From: Sclerodactyla briareus
Lineage: Eukaryota > Echinodermata > Holothuroidea > Dendrochirotida > Sclerodactylidae
Reading direction: 5' to 3'
Length of the DNA stretch: 64,000 nucleotides
Assembly (NCBI GenBank): GCA_026419785.1
Contig: JAODTK010000632.1
Coordinates: forward strand, 20,001-84,000
Below, one piece after another: positions 11,341-23,459 of this stretch; position 1 is the first letter of the stretch, and the number at the start of each line of letters is the position of its first letter. The notes beneath the pieces were generated by a model that saw nothing but the letters and a program-made list of their open reading frames with translations, searched no databases and was not told the origin of the DNA. The position numbers and the translations under genes are program-made.

Positions 11341-12599
11341 ACCCTTCGAATAGTCTCCTCTATGGATGACTCATGCGAGTTGGGGGGCATGAGGGGCGTT
11401 TTCCCAATTTGAAGGTTCATTCGAAAAAAAATTGAACCTTCGTACACCTAGTTTCACTCAGAAAATGTGGTTTTATCAATATAAATTCCGCACACTATCC
11501 ACTTTATCAGAAACTAGCCAGTTAGTGGAATTTGTATCCATGAAGTTTTTTCTTCGAATGCAGAGAGTAAGGTAGTGATGCGAATGGAATGAATGAGATG
11601 CAACCCCAAGGTCACTATCAACTGAAATCGTCGTACGAAACGAAGCGAAAGCCTGGAAAACCGAATTGAAGCCTTTCCACATGTTCCTGAAGATATTTAC
11701 ATCCCCGGGGTCATTTTGCATTCTACATTCCTCAACATTCACGCTCGTGATACTTGATCGATGGATGCTGCTCCAATTCTGTAGTTTAATTACTGTTTAA
11801 CGTGAACTTTCTCGATTGCATGAAGAGTACGTTAGGCTAAGTGATCACGTTAGGCTAACCTTATGCTAACTGTACTGTGCCTATTTTTTAGTAGTCAGGA
11901 GGGGCCTGCGGCGACTAGCGGGGGAATCATCGGGCATGAGTGCCTAATGAGAACTCCCCGCCCCCGATCTATCCATAGGCCTACTTTTCTTTAGTCATGT
12001 ATTCTATTTATTTATGCGAATGTTTTGAATCCCTTACATTTCGCTAAGGTCATATCTGTATTTTCTACGCAATTCCAGACATATTCGTCAGGATTTGTCG
12101 AGTAAAAAATACATAAACTTTAGATTCTGTGGTGCTCTCCTGACCACCCCCTGAACATCGTGCATGACTAACGTCGCATCCACGTACTAAATTCTCATTC
12201 GTTACATGAACATAGCAAATTCACGCCATAATTAATGACGCAATTGATTGCCCAATTTTGTCCTTATTGATTGTTAGGTCCACAATATATATGTGATATA
12301 GTTCCGGTTGCTAGTCTTACTTTGCATTCCGATAATATATTTGAGCATAGACGGCGCTTTCCGTCAGATGTTTGGCCCATAAGTGGTTAGTTACGTTAAA
12401 ATTGACTATACGCACCTAACATTTCCCATAGTTCCAGTATAATGTCAAAAGGGATCCGGGCTCATTCACCCAAAATCACTCAGGTCTCTCTAATATAACT
12501 AGTTTTCACCCCAGGGCTCTCTGAAAATACTTATGGATCATGGTCTAAATCGTCCAGGTCTCTCTAATATACTTTAATCGTCCAAGGTCCTCTAAATAT

Positions 12600-14087
12600 A
12601 TTTATGATCACCCAAGTCTAATCCATAAGCACTCGGTACACCATCCTCGTGTATGTACCTCTTGGTATCCACGGAGAAGATACCTTCTTCACATGGTGAC
12701 TAAAGATTATAGGACCTTCACTTCTAAATAGTCATACCGTGTACAAGTTTTCCTTATCAAGAGTGCGTCTGTTATTTTCATGTGTTATTTTTTTTTTAGT
12801 GACTCGTCCTTTCACACCTTGTGCCTACTTTGCATTTGAGCAACATGTAAACTAATATCGATACATTTTTGGTCTATACGGATGACTCATATGGAGTACC
12901 TCACACTCAGCTTTCATTTTCCCTACAAACAATCTTTTTAATAATTAGAGCTGAACAGGCGAATTTTATGGGGTATTTTAACCTAGTGTCATACATATTA
13001 CAAATCTTTCTCGCCCTCTCAAGTAATATATCTTTAGTTTAATTTCTCAAAGTAACTTCTATATCTGTGTAGATAAATTAACCATTGTCATTGTATTTTT
13101 GTTTTATGTTGTGGTAGTAAAAATCATACATTAACCACGTTGCTAATCTCCAAAGAGCCATGCCTACGTTACTTGGTTCATCCAATTTATGGTTTTTGTT
13201 TCATGCATGTGCACAGCAACTAGATCCCATCGTAATCGTTTATGACTAGCCTAAAGTTGGTTTTGCTATTATAGCTTGCCGGCGCATTTTCGATTCTTCA
13301 ATGTGATTTAACCACTCCCCAGTACTTTTTCTAAAACATTTCCATAGTTTGTTTTCCCAACCCCCGCAGTGTTCATGAGTTTGAATCCATGTCTTTCCTC
13401 GAAGGCCTCTTATAGCGCCTTTGCGCTTGTATAATGTCCCAGTTTCTCTAGCCGTACATATTTTTTCTTTGTTAATTAATTTGGATTAAAGTTTTCAAAT
13501 ATTTGGAGCCGTGATGCACCAACAATTGAATTAATCATGAGAACCACTCCTTTTTGGGAATCACATTTTCTGGAGCCACCGGATAATCATTATTGATTTA
13601 TGAACCTCTTTTTGATACTCGCAAATCCACTTCTACGTACATACCCAACATCCGAATCTGTGTTCGTGTTTATATTTTATTCCAATTTGTTTCGTCGGTT
13701 CGGTCACAGCGTCATTTGAAAAATTGTTGACTGTGAGTTGGACTCAACCACAACCGAAAGATTTTTTTTTCGCATCTAGATTGAATCACTGGTTAGTTCG
13801 CAGATTATATTTTCGGGTATGTATTTATTATTAGCTTTTGCATACCCCTTACTAACCATTGAAATACGCCTCTAATACCCTTCTCTACAAACCGTGTTGT
13901 CGATATCATTGAGTCCTCTACTTTTCTTTTCAGAATGTTTTACCGTCAGAGCATCAAACTAAAACCGAGAGTATAGGAAATGAGGCAGGGATCTAACTGG
14001 TGCTTTTTCTAAAGATTTAGTTCTAAAGATTCACTCAAAAACATCCCCGTAACACCACATCATTTTTTTTCAGGTAAGATCGTATTT
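12600..14087 (-). pseudogene. Polinton-type DNA polymerase B, palm and C-terminal half (copy 2)
   Basis: Duplicate of the polymerase half at 9,646-11,089, same strand and order. It is more degraded: the palm and C-terminal segments can be followed only by alignment to copy 1, and the catalytic motif C region (about 13,055-13,085) reads 'YTDIEVTLR', having lost the second aspartate context. No usable long frame remains. Its 5' boundary is the insert end CACACTGAAAAC at 14,088-14,099. It would be the natural continuation of the N-terminal half at 21,718-22,830 if the insert were absent. Confidence 0.8.
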
Positions 14088-14099
14088 CACACTGAAAAC

Positions 14100-14345
14100 A
14101 AAACTAGGCAAAGGCGTCACCCGACCGCCGCGTTTTTTGCTAGTCGGTAAACTAGTTGGTGTTCGTTAACGAACGAGCAAAGTCCCCTAATGGGTCAGTG
14201 ATATAGTCCGTCAGAACACTACCGAATAATTGTTCCTGACAAGTTTACGCACACCGCCTACACACCACATACAACGTGCGGACTAGCGAGTTTTGACCGA
14301 CTAGCTAAACCGACTAACATTTCCGCCCGACTACAAATAATACCG
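14100..14345. repeat. Left subterminal CCGACTA array of the insert
   Basis: Four exact CCGACTA/TAGTCGG motifs plus degenerate forms (GACTAGC, ACCGACT), both orientations mixed, within 250 bp of the left end. Confidence 0.65.
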
Positions 14346-16899
14346 ACTCAACCCTTCGAAATCTCCCTCTATGGATGACTCATCCGGTTTGGGGGCATGA
14401 GGGCGTCCAATTTTGAAGTTCATTCGAAGAAAAGTGAACCTTCGGACACCTATGTTCACTCAGACTGTGTGTTTTTTTATTCAATTTAACGTTCCGCACA
14501 CTATGCCAAACTTTATCAAAACTAGGCTTATGGAATTTGTTATCCATGAGCTCTTTTTTCTTCTATTTCAGAGAGTAAGGTGTGGCTTCGAAGTTATTAA
14601 TGCGAAGGCACCCCCAGGTCACTATTCAAACTGCAAATCATCGTACGGAAACGAAGCGAAGCCTGGAAACCGATTGTCAGCTTTTCACATGTTCCTGAAG
14701 ATAATTTACATCCGTCATTTTGCATTCTACATTCCTCAACATCACGCTCGCGATACTTGACATTACTGCTGACTAATTCTGTAATTTTTAATTTCCTGTT
14801 TTAACGTCACTTTCTCGAGTGCATGACGATACTTAGGGGCTACGTCTATCACGTAGGCTAACCTATGCTACCTGTTACGTAGCCTATTTTTTCTAGTGCG
14901 GAAGGGGCCTGCCTGAATATTCGGGATCATCTGGGCATGAATGCCTGTGATGAGTTGGCGTTGCGCTTTTTGGTATTTGGCTGTATATGTTTATTGGGTT
15001 AGCCTTGAGATGAGTCGATGTCCATTACAATTTAATCACAAATTTAAGCAGTTACCAATACCATCACTTGAACCTACACTAACTCCAGTAAACCTAACCC
15101 CACCCCACTCTTCCCTACACACTATTCCCAGACATACCTCAGGACACATGGGGGTCACGAATTTTGAATCATGCCCGGAGTCAGAGGTGTCACTGACCCT
15201 ACCTGCTGATTAGTAACTAACTCTGACCACTGTGCAACTGTAAACATGTCGCCTATGTGTACCACACTTACTCCGGGCACTGATTCCTAATTAGAGCCCT
15301 TGTATCATGAGGCAATCATGCCTCGATCGCATCCTGATTTTCTGTCAAAACGTACCTTTAAAACCAAACATCCCGGTTCAACCGAACGTCCCCTAAATGT
15401 TAGGGTATTTTATAGTATAGTGTAGAAAACTTGTTGTCGCCAATCTATTATTACAGTCAGCCTAAAAAACGTTGGTAAGGAACCGAAAAATCAAGACAGC
15501 CTACATACATCCTCATTTGCAATTGTTGTTGTTTTGCCCACTAATTCAAAACAAAACTTCTCTCCGTCACATTCTTGCCCGGTGCGTTTTAATGGGTCTG
15601 AGGGTCCTATGACCCGTAGTTATTGGCAGTTTAAAGAACCCTGTAAACATGGATTTGTACACAAATTGTCAAATTGCACTAGATAAATTAACTGTAAAAT
15701 TGCCGGCTAAAATACTACATTTCAACAGTCCAATAGCAAACTGTATGAACACAGCATGTTTGCTTGTAATTCTTGCTTTGGTGGCTTTCTTCAAACCACC
15801 GCTACCCCTGATTCTAGCTTCCGTCAAATAGGCTACATCCTGTGGTGCCCGCGCTGTAACGTTATTTGCCCAATATACAATATAGTGGCCAGACCTATAC
15901 TGAATTTCGCAAATGTATGTTACTCCACGCCATATCTGGCAACTCTCGGGGGGCATACGGCCATCGGTTGGTTAGCTCTCTTCTCTATACACCATTGGCA
16001 TAAATTCAAGCCATGGTGTTTCTAATGACGCGACGGCAGTGTACCACTGAAGTCAGAAGTACGACTCGGCCGTGTGTGAGGTCCACTCCTCAATTACATC
16101 TTATTCCAACCTTTCATTATATATATTGTGTAGCCTAGCTTAGGCTAATTTAACGTTACCAAATGCCTATGTATAGGCTAAGTTTAAAGACGCTTGGCTG
16201 ATTAGAATAGCAAGAATTATTGTTACAGCACGTTTAGTTGCATTTAGGTTGTACGGCCAACTGCCGCGATAAGCCGTGCATTGTGGGTTTGACTGGGCCC
16301 ATCCCGGAAAAACTCATTAACTTTTAGTGAATACTTCTTCATCTTGGAGTGGTATAGATGGACCAAAATGCAGCATACCGTACATGTATACTGTGTAACT
16401 ATGAGGCCGTCTCGCATCAATGCCCCTGTGAAGTTCGTAACTCTTTACCTTGGCTACAGTGCTAGTCCAAGCAAACCTGTTTCTATTACCATGCCATTGG
16501 CCTATGTTTCACAGTTTGAGTTGGTCTTCGCAAGCGGGTGGGCTCTGTAGGCTACACTCTACAGCCAGTACAGGAATGTACATGGTTTGTGGAAAAAGGG
16601 CTAGTGTTTGCTTACTCAGCTTAGGAATCTGTAGATCAATCATATGAGGTATCAGTGCAATATAAATTGGGAATTGCTATGAACTTGGCACTCCCAGACG
16701 GCACAACCCTGTATTCCTCGTATTTCCTGCTGCTTCGCCTAGGCTCAATTCCGCCCCCCCCCTCCTCGTATCCTTCCACTGAACTTGGGCCTATCCACCA
16801 TATGCCAAATAAAGGACTCTGGTCATCTTTTACCACTGGATGAGCTGATTATATCAACTTATAATTGTTTCTGCCATCCCTCTTCCGAATCTTGAACAG

Positions 16900-18830
16900 C
16901 AAATGCTAATCATTGATCAAATTTTTGTTATTTTGCCCTTTTTAGAATCCTTGAGACAGTTCTTCTCATGGTTATTTGCATCTGTTTGCTTATTTCGCGG
17001 CAGACACCAGGTTTCAGAATCCTGTGGCCTTTTATAATACGGCAGTCCTCGGTCTAGACCATGCAGGTGGACTATGGGGAGAGATTCAGATCGTGATGCT
17101 GCGATTTCCTTCTTCATGAGTTACCTATGAGGGTGGTGGGCGGTTCGCTGCCTACCTTTTTCGCGGGCCAGTATTGAACAGTTGTTTATCACAGTATGGC
17201 GTGGAAATATTCTGTTTTAATAGTGCTGTCATCGTCCCGAAAAACACGGCTGTGTGATCCGCCCTCAAAAAAGTTACCACAGCCTCAAATCACATTCAGG
17301 GGGCGGAAAAAAGGTCAAATAGTGGGAAGGTCGCGCCTGAAATTGTGTTCCCATTGTGCATACTATATCAAAAAGAGATCGATGATTTTATGCGACCTGG
17401 GCCTAAACCCTAACCCAGTCCTATCCCTCCTTCCTGTGGGGGCTTATTCTGAGTGACTAATCCCACCGTGCATTATACCATTTATCAATTGTTCATATCC
17501 ATTTTGAGTTGTTCCGGAACAAATTAATATTCGTTCAAATGCCTCCGAAGCTCTTGAACTAGCCCCCCCCCAAATTAGTTTTAAAAAGGGGGCCACTTTT
17601 TTCGTCATCAAATTTCCCTCCGAATTGAAAAAGTATTTCGGACCCTGTCTTGTATTGCTGTGATGGAGCATTCCAATGCCAAGGAGAACATAGCCACCAT
17701 AGTCGATCACATTGCAGGGGAGAGCTGCATCCGCCTCCATGGTCAATATCAATCAGAATGGCAAGTAAGCTAGGCACATTTATCAGAGCTCTGAGGAGAA
17801 CGTGTTAGTGTTGGCTAGCCCTCAGCACAACCTCTCTTCAAGGTTACATTCCCTTACTGGGGATGACAAATAATCCTGTTTACTATTCCGTCAAAGCTTA
17901 GCAGAACTGGTACATTACACTTTCTGCTGCCTGAATATGACCGGCCAACATCAACTCATCATAGTTCACTTATCTGCTGTTCACGCAGTGTTGAGGAAAT
18001 ATCATTATTCACTTTCCTCATCCTTCCGAACGAAGTTCTATACAGCCAATTATTGCTGTCTTTCATATATTTTTCCATCCTGGCTTGACAAGCAGTTGCT
18101 TAGCATACTGTTGGCTGGCATTATTGAGGGGCGCCCTCCTCCCTTTACCCTAATAGTTGGAACGGCAAACATGATCAAGCTTTATTTTGCCCTAATGAGA
18201 ATCTTGAGGACAGTAATTCTCATTGGTAATTTTGTGGTTTTAACTCTGCAATGAAGCCAGAAGTTCAAATCCCGGGAACGCGATAAGGCTTATCGAGCCA
18301 GCCCAATCCCCATGGAGCAATTGAAATTCCGATTGTGATGCTGCAGCGGGTTCTCCTGGAGTAAGCTGAAAGGTGGTACTGTAGGCCCTGGCCTACTCGC
18401 ACAAATTGATGTACAGTAAGTTGTACCAGTTTTTATCACAGTATGGCAGGCCGCAGGGGATTGATTGCATTTTGTTATGCCGTGACGAGCCTTCCACATG
18501 CGAAATGGTACCATAGCCAAACCGATGTCAGATCACATTGCAAGAGGGGTTGATAATCCCACCTCCCCCCTGTCAGTTTTGCCAAAGGAACCAGGGTGTG
18601 CCAGGTATTAGGCACATTCATTAGAGAGCTGGTAACGAGTACGTCGTAGTGGTTGCCTGCCAATAGCACTCTCGGTTTCACGGTTCATGTCTCACTAGGA
18701 ATGACAGCTTGTGCTGTTTACTATCACTGTCAAATTGCACATTACTGTACAGTACCGCCCACTTTTCGCTGACCTGATTATGCCATGAACAAATCAACTA
18801 ATTATTGTCACTGCCTGCTTCTCACCCTGT
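16900..18830. repeat. Diverged tandem duplication inside the insert
   Basis: Blocks at 16,921-17,930 recur in the same order at 18,183-18,800. Matching pairs include 'ATCCTTGAGACAG' with 'ATCTTGAGGACAG', 'ATCACAGTATGGC' (about 17,190 and 18,435), 'GATCACATTGCA' (17,705 and 18,532) and 'TAGGCACATT' (17,770 and 18,608). The second copy is shorter. No coding sequence is recognised in either copy. Confidence 0.6.
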
Positions 18831-21344
18831 TAGGAGAATATCAATAATGTACAACAATTTCCCCTGTGCTTGTGTCCTTATTTGTGTTTCTATTTACAAT
18901 GACATGACTTCATATCTCATATTGTCCATGCCCTTCCCGGTAAACAAATCAAAGCTGGCTGGTCACTTTAGTCACAAAACAGTGTTTTTGTATGGTAGTC
19001 GAAGATTTGTTTCACTCACAAAGAAGAACCTGGTGAAATTTCATTTCTTGTCTCAGTGTGTTAAAGATGGTTCTGTGCGATAAGTAAGCTGTGACACTGG
19101 TTTGCCCGTGTCCTCCTATGGTCCCTTGCACCAGTGCGCTGGACCACTTAGAAGTGAAGATAGAGAGAAGGTTGACAATGCGTCACTGGCTCAACATTGG
19201 TATTACCTATGGTTAAGTGGATATATGTAAGGGCACGTACATCATAGTGCCCTTCTTGTTCGGAAATTTTGAATCCTCGGTTGACTTTACAAGTCGGGGT
19301 GGTGGTCAATAGTCCACTGTGTGACCATCGAGAAATCAGAGACTGGTGTCCCAGGCCAACGATCCAAGACAGAGCTGATTGGGGCGGCCAAAACAACCAG
19401 GCATCACCCCAGGGCATGGTAGCTGTGCGCACAAGCAATCGAGGGACGATTAACGAGCAAGGTGTTCGCTCCTACTGTGCCCTAAAAAAACATATCCGCG
19501 TGCTGAACGGGGAATGAACCCATAACAATCTCAAGCAAGCTGCTGATTAATAGCCTTCCCTCCCGATTGAGAGACATCCTCAAAGTCGCAGGTCTGCCAC
19601 AAACCAGGAGTGACTGAGTAGGATTTGATGAACAAACCAGGGACATTTATAAGCAGTATATATCGCCCTCTCCTCTGGGCGTACCTGAGTGAGGCTAAAC
19701 AACTATGGTCATCCTGGAATGGTCAAAGCGGCCATGCATAATATTGTCCATATTCATAGTGCATGTTATTGCAATTGATTTGCACAATCTATTGCAGATT
19801 CAGTATTATTCTTCATATTCCTCATGCATGTGGAAAACACTTGAACCTTATACCCAATATATTTGCAATTTTTCAATATTTCATGCTTTCCGTTTTTGTT
19901 TAAATATTCAAAGGCCATGGTCATCATCACAAATATGACTGGACTTTTCTAGTCTTACTTCATTTACGTTTCATTCATACGTGACACTTCAAAAACTCAA
20001 GACCACTTCATCCATTCAACATGTTCCGACGAAGCAAAATCAGCCATTGCAATATTTGCTTTGTGACTCACAACGTAACTGTAGGTCAAGCATCAGTGTT
20101 ATACATTGGACTTACAAAAATCTTGTACCGAACTATATACAATGGGATGTTTATGAAGAAAACCAACAAAATCGTTCACAAATTGAAAGTTCTCAGCTCT
20201 ATTTTCATTCCTTTCCAGCCCGGGGATCCTCGACATACTAGTTAACTAAAATTGGAGTTTTTCTTTTCTTCGTTAATGATATGAATTACTAGTAGAAATT
20301 TAATTTCGTGAATCGGTCCCTGTAGCGAAACTACTTTGATATGGGACCGCCTGGCTTTTTTTTTTTTTTTAGCTTTGGGCCCCCGGACTGATCACCATTT
20401 TTCTCAAGAATATAATTTTATGAGTGCTGTATTTTCTACTGAAGTTGTTGTATGGTTGAACGATGGCAATGTCGCCTTTCCAATACCTTGTGCTTTTTTC
20501 TCGATATTTCAAATGCGAATGGAACTTAAGTTAATAATTGCAAGTGATATTTTTATGTCTTTTTTGATCACGAGCGCAAAAATGCGCATTCACTGTGCTG
20601 CATGGTCGCTGGGTAGCCCTGCACCCCTTCCCCCACTGTGATGTCTTCGAATCCTCACTTTCAAAAGTAACTGAATATCCTCTCTCGACATGGCCCAGTG
20701 CTAATTTGGGTGTTTTTTTTTGATATGCCTCTTATGCATGTACGCTTTGGTCTACTTTAAGCTAATCTTTACTGAACTCGGCCTTGGCCTTAAATCTTTT
20801 TTCCTTTGTTTTATGCATTATATTTCACCAATCACTTGTATTGTACCTGAAATTCAAAATTTATCTTTCCCTGCATCTGCATGTTCACTGCCCTCCACAT
20901 ATCTAGCTTTTTAACAGTATGTGCTTGGTGTGCAATTCATGAGACTGTGGGTTGGATTGAACCTACAATGAATGCCATCATTTATTACTGTTGGCATGTT
21001 CCTGATAAAAAGTGAACCTTGATAATATATTTTCAGAGTAATTCCACTGTAGAATACGTCTATGGACTTTTTCTTCTGTGTACGTGATGTCCGGAGAGGG
21101 GTAGGGGTAAGTTGCACAGGAATCAATATTTTATTTCATTAAAACATATCTCAATAAGTTTCATTATGCTCCATTTTCTGCCTCATGTCAAGTATTAGAA
21201 GGTTATAAACAATATTGACAAATCCAGACAGTGAATCTATTCACCCTATAATTGTTCTGTTCTACTTATTTTCCACATTTCAACCCAACATGATTACCAC
21301 CTTGGGCACAGCTGCGATTTCAAGCATGAGGTCGCTGTTCGGTC

Positions 21345-21704
21345 GCTACCTGGACTATGAGACCGACTAGGAATATCTTAGCAGTCGATAAGTTAGTCGG
21401 TCTAGGCAACCAAAACCGACTAACGTTGTCGCTAGTCAAGATCTAGTCGGTCGGCACCGACTAATGTGACCGACTAACAATTAACTGGTCGGTGGCACCG
21501 ACAATGCACCGACTAGCAAATAGCTATCGGTCGCAACCGAGTAGTTTGTGATTAGTCCGTCCCGAATGTGTGTTATAGTCTTTCAAATTAGATCGGTCAC
21601 ACCCGACTAGATAATAATTGGTCGGTCACATCCGACTAGTTCTTGGTAGTCGGGGTCGAGGCACCACCTGACTAGCGTTTTGTTAGTCGGTGGGACTAGA
21701 TTAC
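21345..21704. repeat. Right subterminal CCGACTA/TAGTCGG array of the insert
   Basis: Eleven exact copies of CCGACTA or its complement TAGTCGG in about 360 bp, often as the longer forms ACCGACTAG and CTAGTCGGT and often facing each other as palindromes. This is far denser than the left end. Such arrays are typical transposase-binding subterminal repeats. Confidence 0.75.
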
Positions 21705-21717
21705 GTTTTCAGGGACG

Positions 21718-22830
21718 TTTTTTACATTCAAAGGTATCCCCCCCTCCCACACATTTTGAGCATGTTCATCATCCATCAGTGAATGGGTGTTTCATTCAAC
21801 GAACTGGAAAATGGCCTTCTTTAGCGGGAAGGAATCTTGCCCAACTATTCATGTACTAATATGGATATACACCCTTGTTAGTTACCAGTTCAACTTTGGT
21901 TTTTTTCTGAGGCCTCTTTCCTAGTTATTCTCAAGGCAATTTTTATCGGTATTCTTAACCAAATTGTCTATGACGAAATTGAGGAATTGAAAGGAGTCTA
22001 TAAATCTTATTGCCCAATGTTGAAATAAATATTTTTTTTTTTTCCATATTGTTTGGAATGCCAACCAATTTCCCCACTTTTAAGTACTAACCAGCTTGCA
22101 TGATAATATGAGATCATAGCCCCTAAATTGTGGAAAATTACGGAAGGACCCCAGTTATCTCCGTGGATTGTTAATTTTAGATGAACAGTAATCGGAGCTG
22201 ACGGTCTACATTCGCCCGTGATGTGACATGTCTTTTACAACATTCCACATTTAAAATTCGTTTTACAGATATGACAGTGTTGCACTTTCAATGTCTCCTT
22301 TAGCATCCATGTCATAACAATAGGTTACGGGTTTTCAAATACTCTAGTAATTTTTTCAGTAGATTTTTCAGGGGTCTTTAAAAAGTTCAGCATCTTTGGT
22401 CCTCTTATACCTTCGGCTTACCAACTTTTTCATCACATCTTACATGATGTAACAATACGAAAACATCATGTTTGTGATATTTCTGCGTAATTTGCATTTA
22501 TCAGATTATTCAGCACACCCCTAATCTCGGTAGATTACATTCAAACTCACATCAAGTGGACTATGGAACTTCAATCCGTCTACTTATTTTTTAACTTTAA
22601 TCATTTTTCCACAACCCATCTTGTTTTCTCTTCGGAGCTTTAATTTTCATTTTCGCGCATTTCCATGGCATTACAATTTGGATGCCTGTCTCCGTTCCAT
22701 TACAGTCTTCTTGTGCCCCTCAAGAGATCCTCTTATACAAAAACAGTGTAGGCATTTTCGCAAGGATAACTTTGCTCTTGTGTTTGGCGGTAGAGTGTTT
22801 CAATAAACACTGAGAACTTTTTTTATCCAT
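21718..22830 (-). pseudogene. Polinton-type DNA polymerase B, N-terminal and exonuclease half
   Basis: Minus-strand N-terminal half of the protein-primed family B polymerase. In order of translation: a zinc-finger-like 'CLHCFCIRGSLEGHKK' (about 22,690-22,770); a second Cys/His cluster with 'HCHICKTNF' and 'CHITGECRPSAP' (about 22,200-22,280); the exonuclease-region strand 'VIFHNL' (about 22,135); 'IRFIDSFQFLNF' (about 21,975-22,015); and 'KGVYPY*YMNSW' (about 21,842-21,878) with an in-frame stop. The reading frame changes several times. It stops at the insert boundary 21,718; the palm half lies beyond the insert at 14,087 and below. The split sits between the exonuclease and palm regions. Confident as to family, and non-functional as written. 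Confidence 0.85.
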
Positions 22831-23459
22831 GTGTAATGAAGTTATTATCTTGCTCATGACATTGAATCATCTCCTTTGTACTCGCATTATGTCGAATAGA
22901 TATGGCACCCCTCCAACTTCCCCAACCGATAATTAATAGATAAATCGTTTTTGTCTTTCTTACGTTGGGCATTGTGAACTAGGATTTGGAGCACGTATAA
23001 CATCAAAGTGAAACCATCCTCTATTGGATAACTTCTGGGTCTCTCAGATTTTTTACATACTGGAATACTGCATCCTTACATCTGGTTTTTTTACATACCT
23101 CTTATGCCCACCTTAAACAGTCATCATCTTATTGTTCCCATTAATATAGCCTTGTTTATTTTCATTTTTTCTAGGTAAATCAATGTAAGACCCACCTTTG
23201 AAGGGTTGATCATTTACCACATGTTGTTAGAGTCAATTTAGGACGACTTTTGACTATAAACCCCCGAACCTAGATTTGTCCATGTTTAATCTTTCGATTA
23301 GTTCAGATTCTGCCTGTGTGTAATTTACAAGCATCCAGTCACCCGGGTTGAATCCTTTTTGGAAGTTCTCAAAACACCCTCACCAACATCATAGTTCCTC
23401 TGTTTTATCTTTTTAATGTTATTTTCAAATTTGTTTGAAACCTACACTCCCTAATTATC

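Larger units (their letters stand above)
8972..11979. repeat. Tandem 3-kb unit, copy 1
   Basis: First of two head-to-tail units of about 3.0 kb. It starts around 'TTTCTTAGTCATGTATTC' and contains, left to right: about 490 bp of non-coding DNA, a short-unit repeat (about 9,480-9,640), the polymerase B C-terminal half (minus), the CCGACTA-rich end of the inserted element and about 600 bp of its interior. The second unit follows at once. The order of blocks is identical, and differences are mainly single-base gains and losses. Confidence 0.85.
11980..14950. repeat. Tandem 3-kb unit, copy 2
   Basis: Second head-to-tail unit, aligned base for base with 8,972-11,979 apart from frequent small indels. 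It ends around 'CATGAATGCCTG', after which the sequence continues uniquely into the interior of the inserted element. Since only this copy is joined to the rest of the insert, copy 2 is the better candidate for the original locus and copy 1 for the duplicate (real or artefactual). Confidence 0.85.
14088..21717. mobile_element. Unclassified 7.6-kb insert splitting polymerase B
   Basis: Everything between the two halves of the polymerase gene. Left end CACACTGAAAAC (14,088-14,099); right end GTTTTCAGGGACG (21,705-21,717). These are inverted over about ten bases (CACTGAAAAC against CCCTGAAAAC). Both ends have subterminal arrays of CCGACTA/TAGTCGG: four exact copies on the left, eleven on the right. 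No transposase, reverse transcriptase or other domain was recognised inside, and all frames are short. A clean target duplication could not be fixed because of indels. The structure fits a DNA transposon with subterminal repeats, superfamily unknown. On the polymerase strand the 3' end reads TTTTGTTTTCAG, like a splice acceptor. Confidence 0.55.

Noticed and set aside
16655..17456. Several 60-90 codon ORFs inside the unclassified insert as a transposase
   Set aside because: No catalytic triad, zinc finger or helix-turn-helix pattern, frames overlap on both strands, and the region is internally duplicated.
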